A stretch of 64,000 nt of DNA from Actinoplanes regularis (GTDB taxonomy: Bacteria; Actinomycetota; Actinomycetes; Mycobacteriales; Micromonosporaceae): NCBI RefSeq assembly GCF_900188005.1, contig NZ_FZNR01000023.1, positions 1 through 64,000 on the forward strand, in the 5' to 3' direction. The notes under the pieces are model-generated. The model had not been told where the DNA came from, ran no database searches, and saw nothing but the letters and a program-made list of their open reading frames with translations. The stretch's first letter is position 1. Each line of letters opens with the position of its first letter. Positions 48,631 through 57,592 of this stretch are shown here, one piece after another. Position numbers and translations under genes: made by a program.

Positions 48631-51600
48631 TCAGCCGGCCGGCTTGACCAGGCAGTACACCTTCTTGCCCGCCACGATGTAGGGCTGGGTGGTGTCCGTG
48701 CACTGGTCCTTCGAGTCGACGACCTGCTTGACCTGGTACGCGTCCGTCTCCGAACACGCCACCTTGGTCACCTTGTCGCCGTTCTTCACACAGTCGCCGG
48801 CGCTGAAGCTGTCCCCACTGCCACCGCCGGAGATCAGCCAGACCAGGCCGAACACGATGACGAGCAGCAGGGCGGCGCCGAACACCACGGCGAGGGTCAC
48901 CGGGCCGGTCTTCACGACCGGCTTCGGCGGCGCGGGCGGCTCCTCGCCCTTGAACTGGTCGAACTTGTCCTGTTCGGCCGGGCCGGGCCAGCTCGTGGTG
49001 TCCTCCGGGCCGGGCGGGGTGACCGTGGCCCGGGTCGTCCGGTCAGCGCCGAACGGGTCGGAACCCGGCATGTTCGGCATCTGCGGCAGGGCGGGCGCCG
49101 GGACGTACGGCGAGTTGCCGCGGCCGGAGACGTCCGTGGTGTGCTCGCTGAACTGGTCCGAGCCGGGTGCGGCCGGCGCACCGGCGGTGAAGTCGCCCCA
49201 GGCCGGGGCACCCTGCGGCGCGGCGCCGAACGGGTTCGGCTGGGCCGGGGAGCCGGGCGGACCGAACGGGTTCGGCTGCGTCGGGGGCGGCCCGAACGGG
49301 TTCGGCTGAGCCGGAGAACCGGGCGGACCGAACGGCGTGGCGGCCGGAGCGCCCGCGAACGACGACGAGGGCGGCGGGAACGACGCTTCCTCCCCGCTTC
49401 CGTACGACGGGAACGACGGCGCGGCGCCGGGAGCCGGGAACGGCGGGGCGCCCTGGGCACCGTCGTCGTACGGCCCGACCCGGGCGCTGCCGGAGGACGG
49501 GCTGATCGGCGCGCTGGGGGCGCCCGGCTCCGGCGGCGAGACGCGAGCACTCGCCGAGGCGCGGGCGGTGGCCCGAGCGGGCGACTGCGGGGTCGGCCCG
49601 GCGGCCTCTCCCGGTGCCGGCGGGAAGCCGCCGAAGCCGCCCGGGTTCTCCTCGCCTCGCTGGGGCGGCGGGAACGAGCCGAAGCCGCCGGAGTTCTCCT
49701 CGCCACGCTGCGGTGGCGGGAACGAGCCGAAGCTGTCGGGGCGGGCGCCGAACGGACCGTCGGCGCTCTCCGGCTGCTGCTCGAACGGCGAACGCTCGTG
49801 CGTGGACGGTGCGGCTTCCGACGCGAACGGCGAGCGTTCCTGCGCGAACGGGTTCGCCTGTCCGCCGGCGGGGCCCTGGCCGAACGGGTTCGCGGCGCCC
49901 GGGTCGGAGCCGTCGCTCGGTGCGAACGGCGACTCGGGGGCACGCTGCGCGAACGGGTTCGTCGACGGAGCGGGCTCCGGTGCCGACGAGAACGTCTCCG
50001 GCATGCGCGCACCCGGGAACGGCGAGCCACCGAACGGCGGCTCCTCGGCGACCGGCGTCGCCACCGGCTCCTCGGCAGCCGGGGCGGGCCGGCCGTACAC
50101 CCGGGCCTGCGGCGCGGCGGTGGCCGGCGGAATCTCGGCCCCCTCGGCCGGCGGGGCGACCCGGCCGGGGACCGAGACGCTGGCGGTCACCGGGCGGGCC
50201 GAGCCGGTCGCGGGCCAGGCCGCGGCGGCCTCCCGTGGCTGCGGAACGGCGCCGGAAGTGGGTGCGGGAACCGCGGCCGATCCGGACGACACGGGCACCG
50301 AGGCGGAGCCGGCCCGCGGAGCGACGGGCGGGACCGAGGCGGCCCCGGCCGGCGGCACGGAAGCGGAGCCGACCGGCGACGGGACAGCGCCCGAGCCGGA
50401 CGCGGGCAGCGAACCACCACTGCCGAGCGCGGCGCCGGGCACCCGCTGCGGGAAGCCGGTCGACGGCTGCTCACCGGAGGCCTCCGAGAGCGGGTCGTTG
50501 CCGAACGGCGCCGGGATTGACCCACCGAAGGCGTTCGGCGGCGCCGTGTACCCCATCGAGTTGCGGACCGGCAGGTCGAGACCGGGAGTCGGGCCGATGG
50601 GCTCACCCTCCGGGTTCGGCCCAGAGGGCGCGCGCAGCGGGAACCCGCCGCTGTCGCCCTGCCGGGTCGGGAACGTGGTGGAGGCGGCCTGCGACGGGGT
50701 CTCTCCGGCGGGGCGGGCGGCGCTGCCGAGCCAGCTGTTCTCTGCCGGGCCGGTCAGCCCGGAGCGCCCCGGCGCGTCCGGAACATCGGTCAGGGTGGCG
50801 CCGGGCACGCGGGCCTTCTGCTCTCCGAACGCGGAGAAGGTCGACTGGTCGGCCACGGCCGCCGAGGCGCCGGGCGTGCGCGTGGGCAGCCCGCTGCTGG
50901 TGGTCGGCGGCGGGAAGGCCGACGCCTCTCCATCCGGCGGCGGAAAACCGGCCGCACTGCCGGAAGGCGGCGGGAAGCCGGGTGCATTACCGGCGGGCGG
51001 CGGGAAGTTCGCAGCACCGCCGGTCGGCGGCGGGAAGTTCGCGGCGCCACCGGTGGGGGGCGGGAAGTTCGCGGCGCCACCGGTGGGGGGCGGGAAGTTC
51101 GCGGCACCGCCGGTGGGGGGCGGGAAGTTCGCGGCGCCACCGGTGGGGGGCGGGAAGTTCGCGGCACCGCCGGTGGGGGGCGGGAAGTTCGCGGCGTTGC
51201 CGGTGGGCGGCGGGAAGCCAGGAGCGCTACCGGCGGGCGGCGGGAAGTTCGCGGGTGCACCGGCGGGCGGCGGGAACGGGTTGGTTCCCGGCACGGAGGC
51301 GGAGGCGCGCCCGGGCGGCGTGAACCCAGCGGGCCCGAACGGCGACTCCGACGGCTGCGGCTCCGCGGCGGGAGCCGGCGGCGCCCAGGCGGACGGCGAC
51401 GGCTGCTGCTCGAACGGGGCCGAAGGTGCGGAGGGCGAAGACCCGTACGGCGAGACGGATCCGTACGGCGAAGCCGCCTCGGGTGACACCGACCCGTACG
51501 GCGAGGCCCCTTCCGGCTGCGGCGCGCGCGCCGAGCCATACGGGGTACCTGTCGGGTTGGAACCGGAGCCGAAGGTGGAGACCGCTGGAACCACGAACGG

Positions 51601-51765
51601 CGATCCGCCGCCGGGCGCCGACTGCGGCGGTGGACCGTACGACGTGGGGGTGCCCTCGGCCGGCGACGGTGCCGATGCCCGGCCCGAAATCCGCTGACCG
51701 TCGGGTTCTGTCCCGCCCGACGCGGCCTCTACCGGCTGCCCGGCGTGCTGCCCCTCGGACGTCAT
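48631..51765 (-). CDS. Giant Pro-rich membrane protein with LppU-like C-terminal domain
   Basis: A 1044-residue protein. Residues 1 to about 950 are low-complexity: Pro/Gly/Ala/Ser-rich, with a decapeptide repeat of the FPPPTGGAAN type (about residues 166-275), PFG/NPF-rich segments and no predicted fold. A membrane helix near residue 965-988 (TLAVVFGAALLLVIVFGLVWLI) precedes an approximately 55-residue extracytoplasmic domain with four Cys (GDCVKNGDKVTKVACSETDAYQV, DQCTD, VYCLV). That domain resembles the small LppU-type domain of actinobacterial lipoproteins. ATG 51765 follows GAGGAGG. The cytoplasmic region is a candidate scaffold or condensate-forming tail; this is speculation. Confidence 0.8.
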   Translation of the reverse strand: MTSEGQHAGQPVEAASGGTEPDGQRISGRASAPSPAEGTPTSYGPPPQSAPGGGSPFVVPAVSTFGSGSNPTGTPYGSARAPQPEGASPYGSVSPEAASPYGSVSPYGSSPSAPSAPFEQQPSPSAWAPPAPAAEPQPSESPFGPAGFTPPGRASASVPGTNPFPPPAGAPANFPPPAGSAPGFPPPTGNAANFPPPTGGAANFPPPTGGAANFPPPTGGAANFPPPTGGAANFPPPTGGAANFPPPTGGAANFPPPAGNAPGFPPPSGSAAGFPPPDGEASAFPPPTTSSGLPTRTPGASAAVADQSTFSAFGEQKARVPGATLTDVPDAPGRSGLTGPAENSWLGSAARPAGETPSQAASTTFPTRQGDSGGFPLRAPSGPNPEGEPIGPTPGLDLPVRNSMGYTAPPNAFGGSIPAPFGNDPLSEASGEQPSTGFPQRVPGAALGSGGSLPASGSGAVPSPVGSASVPPAGAASVPPVAPRAGSASVPVSSGSAAVPAPTSGAVPQPREAAAAWPATGSARPVTASVSVPGRVAPPAEGAEIPPATAAPQARVYGRPAPAAEEPVATPVAEEPPFGGSPFPGARMPETFSSAPEPAPSTNPFAQRAPESPFAPSDGSDPGAANPFGQGPAGGQANPFAQERSPFASEAAPSTHERSPFEQQPESADGPFGARPDSFGSFPPPQRGEENSGGFGSFPPPQRGEENPGGFGGFPPAPGEAAGPTPQSPARATARASASARVSPPEPGAPSAPISPSSGSARVGPYDDGAQGAPPFPAPGAAPSFPSYGSGEEASFPPPSSSFAGAPAATPFGPPGSPAQPNPFGPPPTQPNPFGPPGSPAQPNPFGAAPQGAPAWGDFTAGAPAAPGSDQFSEHTTDVSGRGNSPYVPAPALPQMPNMPGSDPFGADRTTRATVTPPGPEDTTSWPGPAEQDKFDQFKGEEPPAPPKPVVKTGPVTLAVVFGAALLLVIVFGLVWLISGGGSGDSFSAGDCVKNGDKVTKVACSETDAYQVKQVVDSKDQCTDTTQPYIVAGKKVYCLVKPAG
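50941..51270 (-). repeat. 30-bp coding tandem repeat, about 11 units
   Basis: Eleven 30-bp units, exactly in register, encode FPPP(T/A)G(G/N)AAN-type decapeptides. Units between 51031 and 51190 are nearly identical to each other, differing at one to three bases. The edges diverge, the pattern expected for array expansion from the centre. Direct repeats without spacers; not a CRISPR. Confidence 0.92.
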
Positions 51766-52089
51766 ACGCGCCTCCTCATCGATGCGGCCGTGCCAGCTTT
51801 GCACGGACGCGCCCCCTCCGGCGACCATCCGCCAAGGGTCGTGCCAGCTTTCAGGCCAGGCCCTGCTGGGGCGTTGTGGAGAGCCCCGATCACCCGCTCC
51901 GACCGGCCGCGCCGGGTTGGGGACCAGTGCCCAACCGTACCGGGCGTTCGCGGCGGAGAGAATCCCGGTGTACGCCACTGAGCGATTGCCACGCGGGGTG
52001 TCGACATGGTCGACGGTACGAAACAGCCCGCCCGGGTGAACACGGGCGGGCCGGTAGGTGAGGCGCTCTGGCCCGATGGGCCGGGCGGC
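51766..52089. other. 324-bp intergenic region
   Basis: Upstream region of the Pro-rich membrane protein gene and downstream region of a small conserved gene. The ribosome site GAGGAGG lies at 51771-51777 on the minus strand. I see no clear promoter hexamers or strong palindrome, and no credible coding frame. Confidence 0.5.
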
Positions 52090-52227
52090 CTAGAAGGGCT
52101 GGCGCTGGGCGAAAAAGGCGATCTCGTCACGCATGGCCTGGGTGGGCGCGCTCTGCATCGCGCGGTCGATGGCGCGGTGCTGGCGGTTGATCAGGCGGCG
52201 GCGCCGGATGCGGTCCATCACGTTCAT
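52090..52227 (-). CDS. Small conserved actinobacterial protein
   Basis: A 45-residue protein: MNVMDRIRRRRLINRQHRAIDRAMQSAPTQAMRDEIAFFAQR. A short amphipathic helix-turn-helix with the APTQAMRDE core resembles a family of very small proteins common across actinobacteria (memory, not searched). No ribosome site is evident, and an internal ATG at residue 4 is an alternative start. Function unknown. Confidence 0.6.
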   Translation of the reverse strand: MNVMDRIRRRRLINRQHRAIDRAMQSAPTQAMRDEIAFFAQRQPF

Positions 52228-52428
52228 GACACTGGCTCGTTTCCCCGGCTGTTGCCGGTTTGGGCGACGTGCCGCTGCCGGTTCCGCTTGTGGCGGACAC
52301 CGTCGGCGCACGTCTCGGGTGTGCCTCCAGTGTCCGCCTCAGCGGTAGGTCTTGCCAACTATTCAGATGGTGATCCGGGTCATCTGCCTAACGATCGAAA
52401 GTGCACCCGGTTTCTAGCCGTAGAACCC

Positions 52429-53853
52429 TCAGGTCCAGGCCAGGATTGCCGCCTCCGGGTCGCCGAGGAAGTCGCCGATGTCCCGGAGGAACTTCGAACC
52501 GAGCTCGCCGTCGATGATCCGGTGGTCGAACGAGAGGCCGAGCGTGGTGACCTGGCGCACCTTGATCTTGCCCTTGTGCACCCACGGCGTCGGCCGGATC
52601 GCGCCGAACGCCAGGATCGCCGACTCGCCCGGAGGCAGGATCGGGGTCCCGGTGTCGATGCCGAACACTCCCACGTTGGTGATCGAGAGTGTGCCGTGCG
52701 CCATGTCGGCGGGCGAGGTCTTGCCGGCCTTCGCCGTCCGGACGAGACCGTTGAGCGCCTCGGCGAGTTCCCGCAGGCTGAGACGGCCGGCGTCCTTGAC
52801 GTTCGGCACGATCAGTCCGCGCTCGGTCGCCGCCGCGATCCCGAGGTTCACGTACTCCTTGACGACGATCTCGTTGGTCGCCGCGGACCACGCCGAGTTG
52901 ACCATGGGGTGCCGTTCGACCGCGAGCAGCACCGCCTTCGCCACCAGCAGCAGCGGGGAGATCCGCAGCTCGGCGAACTCCCGCCGGGCCTTCAGCTTCT
53001 CCAGCGCCTTCATGCTCCGGGTGACGTCGACGGTGAGGAACTCGGTGACGTGCGGCGCGGTGAACGCGGAGGCCACCATGTTCTCCGCGGTCAGCTTCCG
53101 TACCCCCTTGATCGGGATGCGCTGCTCGCGGGAGGCGTCGAAGACCGCGGCCGGTGCGGTGGGCGCGGTCGCCGGCTGCGTGGCGCCTCCGGCGGCGGCC
53201 TGGTGTACGTCCTCACGTGTCACCGACCCGAGCGGTCCGGTCCCGTTGATCACGGCGAGGTCGACGCCCAGGTCCCGGGCCAGTTTCCGGACCGGCGGCT
53301 TGGCCAGCACCGGTCCACTCCGGACCGGCGCCGGCGGCGGGACGGCCGGGGCGCTCGGCGCGGCCACCACAGCCGGAGCGGCCGGCGCGGTCACCGCGAC
53401 CGGAGCCGCCGACGGCGTGCTGATCCGGGGCCGCCGCTTGGCGCTGGCCTCCCGCGGCCCGTAACCGACGAGCACCGCTGTGCGCCCACCCGGCGCCGGC
53501 CCACCGATCATTCCCGGCTCGACCGCACCCTCGGCGGGTGCGACCTCGACCGCGGCCAGCGATTCGGCGGAGGGCGCGGGCACGTCGGGCGAGACCGGCC
53601 CGGCGCCCGGGTCGGTGTCGATCGAGATGATCGGGCGGCCCACCTCGACGGTGATGCCGGCCTCGTGGTGGATCTTCGTGACCACACCGGCCCACTTCGC
53701 CGGGATCTCGACGGCCGCCTTCGCCGTCTCCACCTCGACGATCGGCTGGTTCAGCTCGATCGTGTCGCCCACCTTGACCAGCCAGGCGAGGATCTCGCCC
53801 TCGGTCAGGCCCTCGCCCAGGTCGGGCAGGTTGAACTCCTTGATCCGCGACAT
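52429..53853 (-). CDS. bkdC: Branched-chain ketoacid dehydrogenase E2 (dihydrolipoyl acyltransferase)
   Basis: A 474-residue E2 core protein. A single lipoyl domain (1-80) carries the lipoyl-lysine motif ETAKAAVEIP. An Ala/Pro linker, the E3/E1-binding domain (about 195-230, KPPVRKLARDLGVDLAVINGTGPLGSVTREDV) and the catalytic domain (250-474), ending in the acetyltransferase motif FDHRIIDGELGSKFL, follow. It transfers the acyl group from E1 to CoA. No E3 (lipoamide dehydrogenase) gene is nearby, as expected for a shared E3. ATG 53853 is chosen; a GTG at 53862 would overlap the E1 beta stop by 4 nt. Confidence 0.95.
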   Translation of the reverse strand: MSRIKEFNLPDLGEGLTEGEILAWLVKVGDTIELNQPIVEVETAKAAVEIPAKWAGVVTKIHHEAGITVEVGRPIISIDTDPGAGPVSPDVPAPSAESLAAVEVAPAEGAVEPGMIGGPAPGGRTAVLVGYGPREASAKRRPRISTPSAAPVAVTAPAAPAVVAAPSAPAVPPPAPVRSGPVLAKPPVRKLARDLGVDLAVINGTGPLGSVTREDVHQAAAGGATQPATAPTAPAAVFDASREQRIPIKGVRKLTAENMVASAFTAPHVTEFLTVDVTRSMKALEKLKARREFAELRISPLLLVAKAVLLAVERHPMVNSAWSAATNEIVVKEYVNLGIAAATERGLIVPNVKDAGRLSLRELAEALNGLVRTAKAGKTSPADMAHGTLSITNVGVFGIDTGTPILPPGESAILAFGAIRPTPWVHKGKIKVRQVTTLGLSFDHRIIDGELGSKFLRDIGDFLGDPEAAILAWT

Positions 53854-53858
53854 CTGCG

Positions 53859-54845
53859 TCACCAGCCGAAGGAGCGGTCGACGGCGTCCAGCACCCGGTC
53901 CAGGTCGGGGAGGAAGTCCTCCTCCACCCGGGCCGCCGGATACGGAATGTCGTAGCCGGTCACCCGCAGCACCGGGGCCTCGAGGGAGTAGAAGCACTCC
54001 TCGGTGATCCGGGCGGCGAGCTCGGCGCCGATACCCAGGTTGCCCGGCGCCTCGTGGACCACGACCGCGCGGCCGGTCCGGCGGACCGACTCGAAGATCG
54101 CCGGGTAGTCCACAGGGGAGAGCGTGCGCAGGTCGATGACCTCGAGGTTGCGGCCGTCCTCGGCGGCGGCCGCGGCGGCGTCCAGCGCCACCCGCACCAT
54201 CGGACCGTACGCGAGCAGCGTCGCGTCCGTCCCGGGCCGCAGCACCCGCGCCGCGTGCAGCGGGTAAGCACCGCTCAGCGGCGCCTCCAGCTCGACCTCG
54301 CCCTTCTCCCAGTAGCGGCGCTTCGGTTCGAAGAACACGACCGGGTCGTCCGAGTTGATCGCCTGCTGGATCATCGTGTACGCGTCCGCCGGGTTCGCGC
54401 AGCTCACGACCTTGAGACCGGGGGTGTGCGAGAAGTACGCCTCGGGGGACTCGGAGTGGTGCTCGACCGCGCCGATGCCGCCGCCGAACGGGATCCGGAT
54501 GACCATCGGCACCCGGACCTTCCCCTTGGAGCGGTAGAACATCTTCGCCACCTGGGCGACGATCTGGTTGTACGCCGGGAAGACGAACCCGTCGAACTGG
54601 ATCTCGCAGACCGGCCGGTATCCACGGATGGCCAGGCCGACCGCGGTGCCGATGATGCCGGCCTCGGCCAGCGGCGTGTCGATGACCCGGTCCTCGCCGA
54701 AGTCCTTCTGCAGACCGTCGGTGATGCGGAAGACGCCGCCGAGCTTGCCGACGTCCTCGCCCATGATCACGACCTTCGGGTCGTTCTCCAGGGCGCGGCG
54801 CAGGCCGTGGTTGAGGGCCTTGCCCAGGGTGATCGTCTCGGCCAT
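53859..54845 (-). CDS. bkdB: Branched-chain ketoacid dehydrogenase E1 beta
   Basis: A 328-residue transketolase-like beta subunit: MAETITLGKALNHGLRRALENDPKVVIMGEDVGKLGGVFRIT, TPLAEAGIIGTAVGLAIRGYRPVCEIQF, GGGIGAVEHHSESPEAYFSHTPGLKVV and the C-terminal YDIPYPAARVEEDFLPDLDRVLDAVDR. It completes the thiamine diphosphate site with E1 alpha. It shares one base of the start/stop junction with the E1 alpha gene upstream. Confidence 0.96.
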   Translation of the reverse strand: MAETITLGKALNHGLRRALENDPKVVIMGEDVGKLGGVFRITDGLQKDFGEDRVIDTPLAEAGIIGTAVGLAIRGYRPVCEIQFDGFVFPAYNQIVAQVAKMFYRSKGKVRVPMVIRIPFGGGIGAVEHHSESPEAYFSHTPGLKVVSCANPADAYTMIQQAINSDDPVVFFEPKRRYWEKGEVELEAPLSGAYPLHAARVLRPGTDATLLAYGPMVRVALDAAAAAAEDGRNLEVIDLRTLSPVDYPAIFESVRRTGRAVVVHEAPGNLGIGAELAARITEECFYSLEAPVLRVTGYDIPYPAARVEEDFLPDLDRVLDAVDRSFGW

Positions 54846-56032
54846 CAGTGCCCACTCCCCTCGAACGACGCGTGGTACTCGTCGAACGCCTTGCGCTGCG
54901 CGTCCACCTCGGGCGAACTGTTCGGATAGACGTGGTCGAACATCGTGACGGGTTGGGGATCAGGCATCGCCAGCACCCGCTCACGCAGGTCCAGGGCGAG
55001 CTTGCGGGCGGTCTCGTCGACCTCGGCGAAGAAGTCCGCGTCGGCCACCTGCTGCTTGGCGAGGAACGCCTTGACCCGGGCGATCGGGTCCTTCGCCTTC
55101 CACGACTCGACCTCGGAGGCGATCCGGTACCGCGTCGGGTCGTCGGAGCTGGTGTGCGCGCCCATCCGGTAGGTGTACGCCTCGATCAGCGTGGGGCCCT
55201 GGCCGTTGCGGGCGTTGTCCAGCGCGGCGCGGGTCACGGCGTAGCTGGCGAGCACGTCGTTGCCGTCGATCCGGATGCCGGGGAAGCCGTAGCCGGCGGC
55301 ACGCCGGTACAGCGGGATGCGGGTCTGCCGCTCCAGCGGCTCGGAGATCGCGTACTGGTTGTTCTGGCAGAAGAAGACCATCGGGGCGTTGAACACCCCG
55401 GCCCAGACGAACGACTCGTTGACCTCGCCCTGGCTGGTCGCGCCGTCGCCGAAGTAGGCGATCACGGCCTCGCCGTCCGGGCTGCCGGTCTTACCGTCCA
55501 TGGTGACGCCCATGGCGTATCCGGTCGCGTGCAGCGTCTGCGAGCCGATCACGATGGTGTAGCCGTTGAACTTGTGCTCGTTGGCATCCCAGCCACCCTG
55601 GTCGACGCCGCGGAACAGGCCGAACGGCATGATCGGGTCGATCCCGCGGCAGTACAGCACGCCGTGCTCGCGGTAGGTGGGGAAAGCCATGTCCTGCTGG
55701 CGCAGCGCCCGGCCGGAGCCGACCTGCGCCGCCTCCTGACCCAGCAGACTGGCCCAGATTCCCAGCTCGCCCTGCCGCTGCAGAGCGGTCGCCTCGGCGT
55801 CCAGCCGGCGTACCGTCACCAGGTCGCGGTAGAACCCGCGGTACTCCTCGTCGGTGAAGTCGACCGAGTACGTGGTGCCGTCCGCCGTGGTGACGCTGCC
55901 GAGGTGCTCGCCGTCGGGCGTGAGCAGTTGGACGAAGCCGCCGGCCGGAGCATCCCCACCTGGTATCCGGTCCACCGCGCCGTCAGCGGGCGCCGGTGGC
56001 TTACCCCCGGCTTTGCGTTCGCCTTTCGCCAT
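54845..56032 (-). CDS. bkdA: Branched-chain ketoacid dehydrogenase E1 alpha
   Basis: A 395-residue thiamine diphosphate-binding subunit: MAFPTYREHGVLYCRG, IVIGSQTLHATGYAMGV, the ThDP motif GDGATSQGEVNESFVWAGVFNAPMVFFCQNNQYAIS, and TYRMGAHTSSDDPTRYR. Oxidative decarboxylation of 2-oxo acids from Val, Leu and Ile supplies branched acyl-CoA for fatty acid starters and energy. Pyruvate as substrate cannot be strictly excluded. First gene of the bkdABC operon. A 46-residue Pro/Ala-rich N-terminal extension precedes the domain. Confidence 0.95.
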   Translation of the reverse strand: MAKGERKAGGKPPAPADGAVDRIPGGDAPAGGFVQLLTPDGEHLGSVTTADGTTYSVDFTDEEYRGFYRDLVTVRRLDAEATALQRQGELGIWASLLGQEAAQVGSGRALRQQDMAFPTYREHGVLYCRGIDPIMPFGLFRGVDQGGWDANEHKFNGYTIVIGSQTLHATGYAMGVTMDGKTGSPDGEAVIAYFGDGATSQGEVNESFVWAGVFNAPMVFFCQNNQYAISEPLERQTRIPLYRRAAGYGFPGIRIDGNDVLASYAVTRAALDNARNGQGPTLIEAYTYRMGAHTSSDDPTRYRIASEVESWKAKDPIARVKAFLAKQQVADADFFAEVDETARKLALDLRERVLAMPDPQPVTMFDHVYPNSSPEVDAQRKAFDEYHASFEGSGH

Positions 56033-56440
56033 CCGTGTCTCCCTGTTCCTCTCTACGCCCGCGGCGGGTGTCGCCCGACCACGAGGCGGACCACTCGGTG
56101 CCGCGCGTGTGCCTGGTGAGGCTGCTGCGCGGCGTACCGGCGGGACTGCGCCCCTGCCGGGACGGCCCGTCGTCGCCTCGCTGATCGGCGGAAGGCGACG
56201 GCGGCGGTGCCGTCGCCCCCATCCTGACAGAGGGAGTGAGCGGCGTTACAGCCTGCGTGGATCACGAATGAAAATTTTCTGCTGACACATCGTTAAGGGT
56301 ATTTGTCCGATTTAGGAGTTTTTGTACGGCCACTACCGTACGAATGGTCAGAATCTGCCGCTGCCGAACGGGTCGTGCGTCGTTCACTCCTTTGACCGGG
56401 ACGGATCCAGGTTGATCTTTGGTTCGAAGGGGATGTTCAC
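56033..56440. other. 408-bp intergenic region with AT-rich promoter zone
   Basis: Divergent region between bkdA and an uncharacterised gene pair. The bkdA-proximal half is GC-rich with no credible coding frame. The part from 56265 to 56345 is strikingly AT-rich (aaaattttct, gggtatttgtccgattta) and likely holds the rightward promoter. It carries the inverted repeat described separately. Confidence 0.6.
56321..56344. promoter_or_regulatory. Inverted repeat in bkdA divergent region
   Basis: TTTGTACGG (56321-56329) and CCGTACGAA (56336-56344) form 9-bp arms with one mismatch around a 6-bp spacer; the inner 6 bp (GTACGG/CCGTAC) are perfect. It is a candidate operator for the rightward gene at 56441 or for bkdA. 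Confidence 0.5.
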
Positions 56441-57292
56441 GTGCCGCACCTGCCCGACGACGACGGCTACGAGCCGCCCCTGAAGGTGCTCAGGAAGCGG
56501 TTCAACGGCGTGTACCGCGAGGATCACGGCCTCTCCGGGCCGACCCGGCGATACCTCCTGATGGTCGTCATGCTGGTCGCGCTCGCCTCGCTGCCGACTC
56601 TGGCCGTCATCACCGCGGGCACCAGCGAAATCGCCGATAACGGGCGGAATCGCGCACTGGACGAACCGTTCCTGCCGACGCCGATGGCCGGCCCGGTCCG
56701 CCCTTCCCCGACGACACCCCAAAGACGTTCCCGGTACGACGAACCGAGCCGGCCGCTGTTCGAACCCGGCGCGACGCCGATCAGGACACCGGGTGTGTCG
56801 CCCCCGGAGGGTACGAGTGCCGACGTCTCGATCATCTCGGGCCGGCCGCCGGCGCCGGACGGCCGGTTCTCACCCGGGGTCGCCCGGAGCCGGCCACGGT
56901 CCGATGTGGACTCCCGCTCACGGCCGGCTGACCAGGGAAAATCACGGCCGGGTTCGATCACGGTGTTCCCGACGGTTCCCGGACTTCCCGCGGTTCCGGA
57001 CGATGACTGGGACGTTCCGCTGGCCCGGAAGGTGCCCGTCGTCCGGGATCCCGGAGCCGAGAAACCGATCGGGCAGAACGATTCCTTATCGGACAAAACG
57101 GGTTTTTCAGATGGCGCTGATTCCTCTGGCGACCCGAGCTCCCGGAGCGATGACAGCGACTCGGCGGATCAGGACGACTCCGAAGATCCGGATCAAGACG
57201 ACCTCGCGCACCACGAGTGCGAGGTAGCCCTCCGTTCCATCATCTCCGACCGGCCACGCGGCTGGTCCCGCTTCAGCGGAGGTCAATCGTGA
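56441..57292 (+). CDS. Single-pass membrane protein with acidic disordered tail
   Basis: A 283-residue protein I do not recognise. The N-terminal 35 residues are charged (MPHLPDDDGYEPPLKVLRKRFNGVYREDHG), followed by one membrane helix (about 38-60, YLLMVVMLVALASLPTLAVITAG). A long Pro/Ser/Arg-rich region leads to a very acidic stretch (SDDSDSADQDDSEDPDQDDL), ending ECEVALRSIISDRPRGWSRFSGG. The GTG start lies 8 bp after GGGGATG-rich sequence. The 3' end overlaps the next gene by 4 nt. Confidence 0.65.
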   Translation: MPHLPDDDGYEPPLKVLRKRFNGVYREDHGLSGPTRRYLLMVVMLVALASLPTLAVITAGTSEIADNGRNRALDEPFLPTPMAGPVRPSPTTPQRRSRYDEPSRPLFEPGATPIRTPGVSPPEGTSADVSIISGRPPAPDGRFSPGVARSRPRSDVDSRSRPADQGKSRPGSITVFPTVPGLPAVPDDDWDVPLARKVPVVRDPGAEKPIGQNDSLSDKTGFSDGADSSGDPSSRSDDSDSADQDDSEDPDQDDLAHHECEVALRSIISDRPRGWSRFSGGQS

Positions 57293-57546
57293 CCGAACGC
57301 CCGCACATCAACGCCGCCCGGATCGTCGACTACAGCTACGCCTCCGGCGGCGACCGCAACGTCCGCCACTCGATGATCCAGCCCCGCTCCGACGAGAACC
57401 GGATCACCAACCGTCCGTACCGCGGACATCACCGCGCCGAGCACACTCTGCACGACGAACTCGTCCCGGCACGTCAGCGCAGCTCGCGAGTCGGCCGGCA
57501 CCACGCCGAGTCCCCGGGCGAAGGGCGGCACGTCAACCACCGCTGA
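57289..57546 (+). CDS. Small His/Arg-rich protein, translationally coupled
   Basis: An 85-residue basic protein: GTG start overlapping the upstream stop by 4 nt (GTGA), which decides the start. The sequence begins TERPHINAARIVDYSYASGGDRNVRHSM and ends in a region rich in Arg and His (about 20 Arg+His in the last 45 residues). No known domain. Coupling with an acidic partner suggests the two products interact (inference). Confidence 0.55.
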   Translation: MTERPHINAARIVDYSYASGGDRNVRHSMIQPRSDENRITNRPYRGHHRAEHTLHDELVPARQRSSRVGRHHAESPGEGRHVNHR

Positions 57547-57592
57547 GCAGCCGGACCAGTGCCTGAGCGGCACGGACCACCGCAGCCGCCGA

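Noticed and set aside
50941..51270. Possible CRISPR array (30-bp repeats)
   Set aside because: Units are contiguous without spacers, keep the reading frame and encode a decapeptide.
49337..51697. 786-codon plus-strand frame over the Pro-rich protein gene
   Set aside because: The repeats are open in several frames. Only the minus-strand reading has a ribosome site, a membrane helix and a Cys-patterned domain at its end.
54054..54929. Plus-strand frame over bkdB/bkdA
   Set aside because: Antisense shadow; both minus-strand genes show full E1 signatures.
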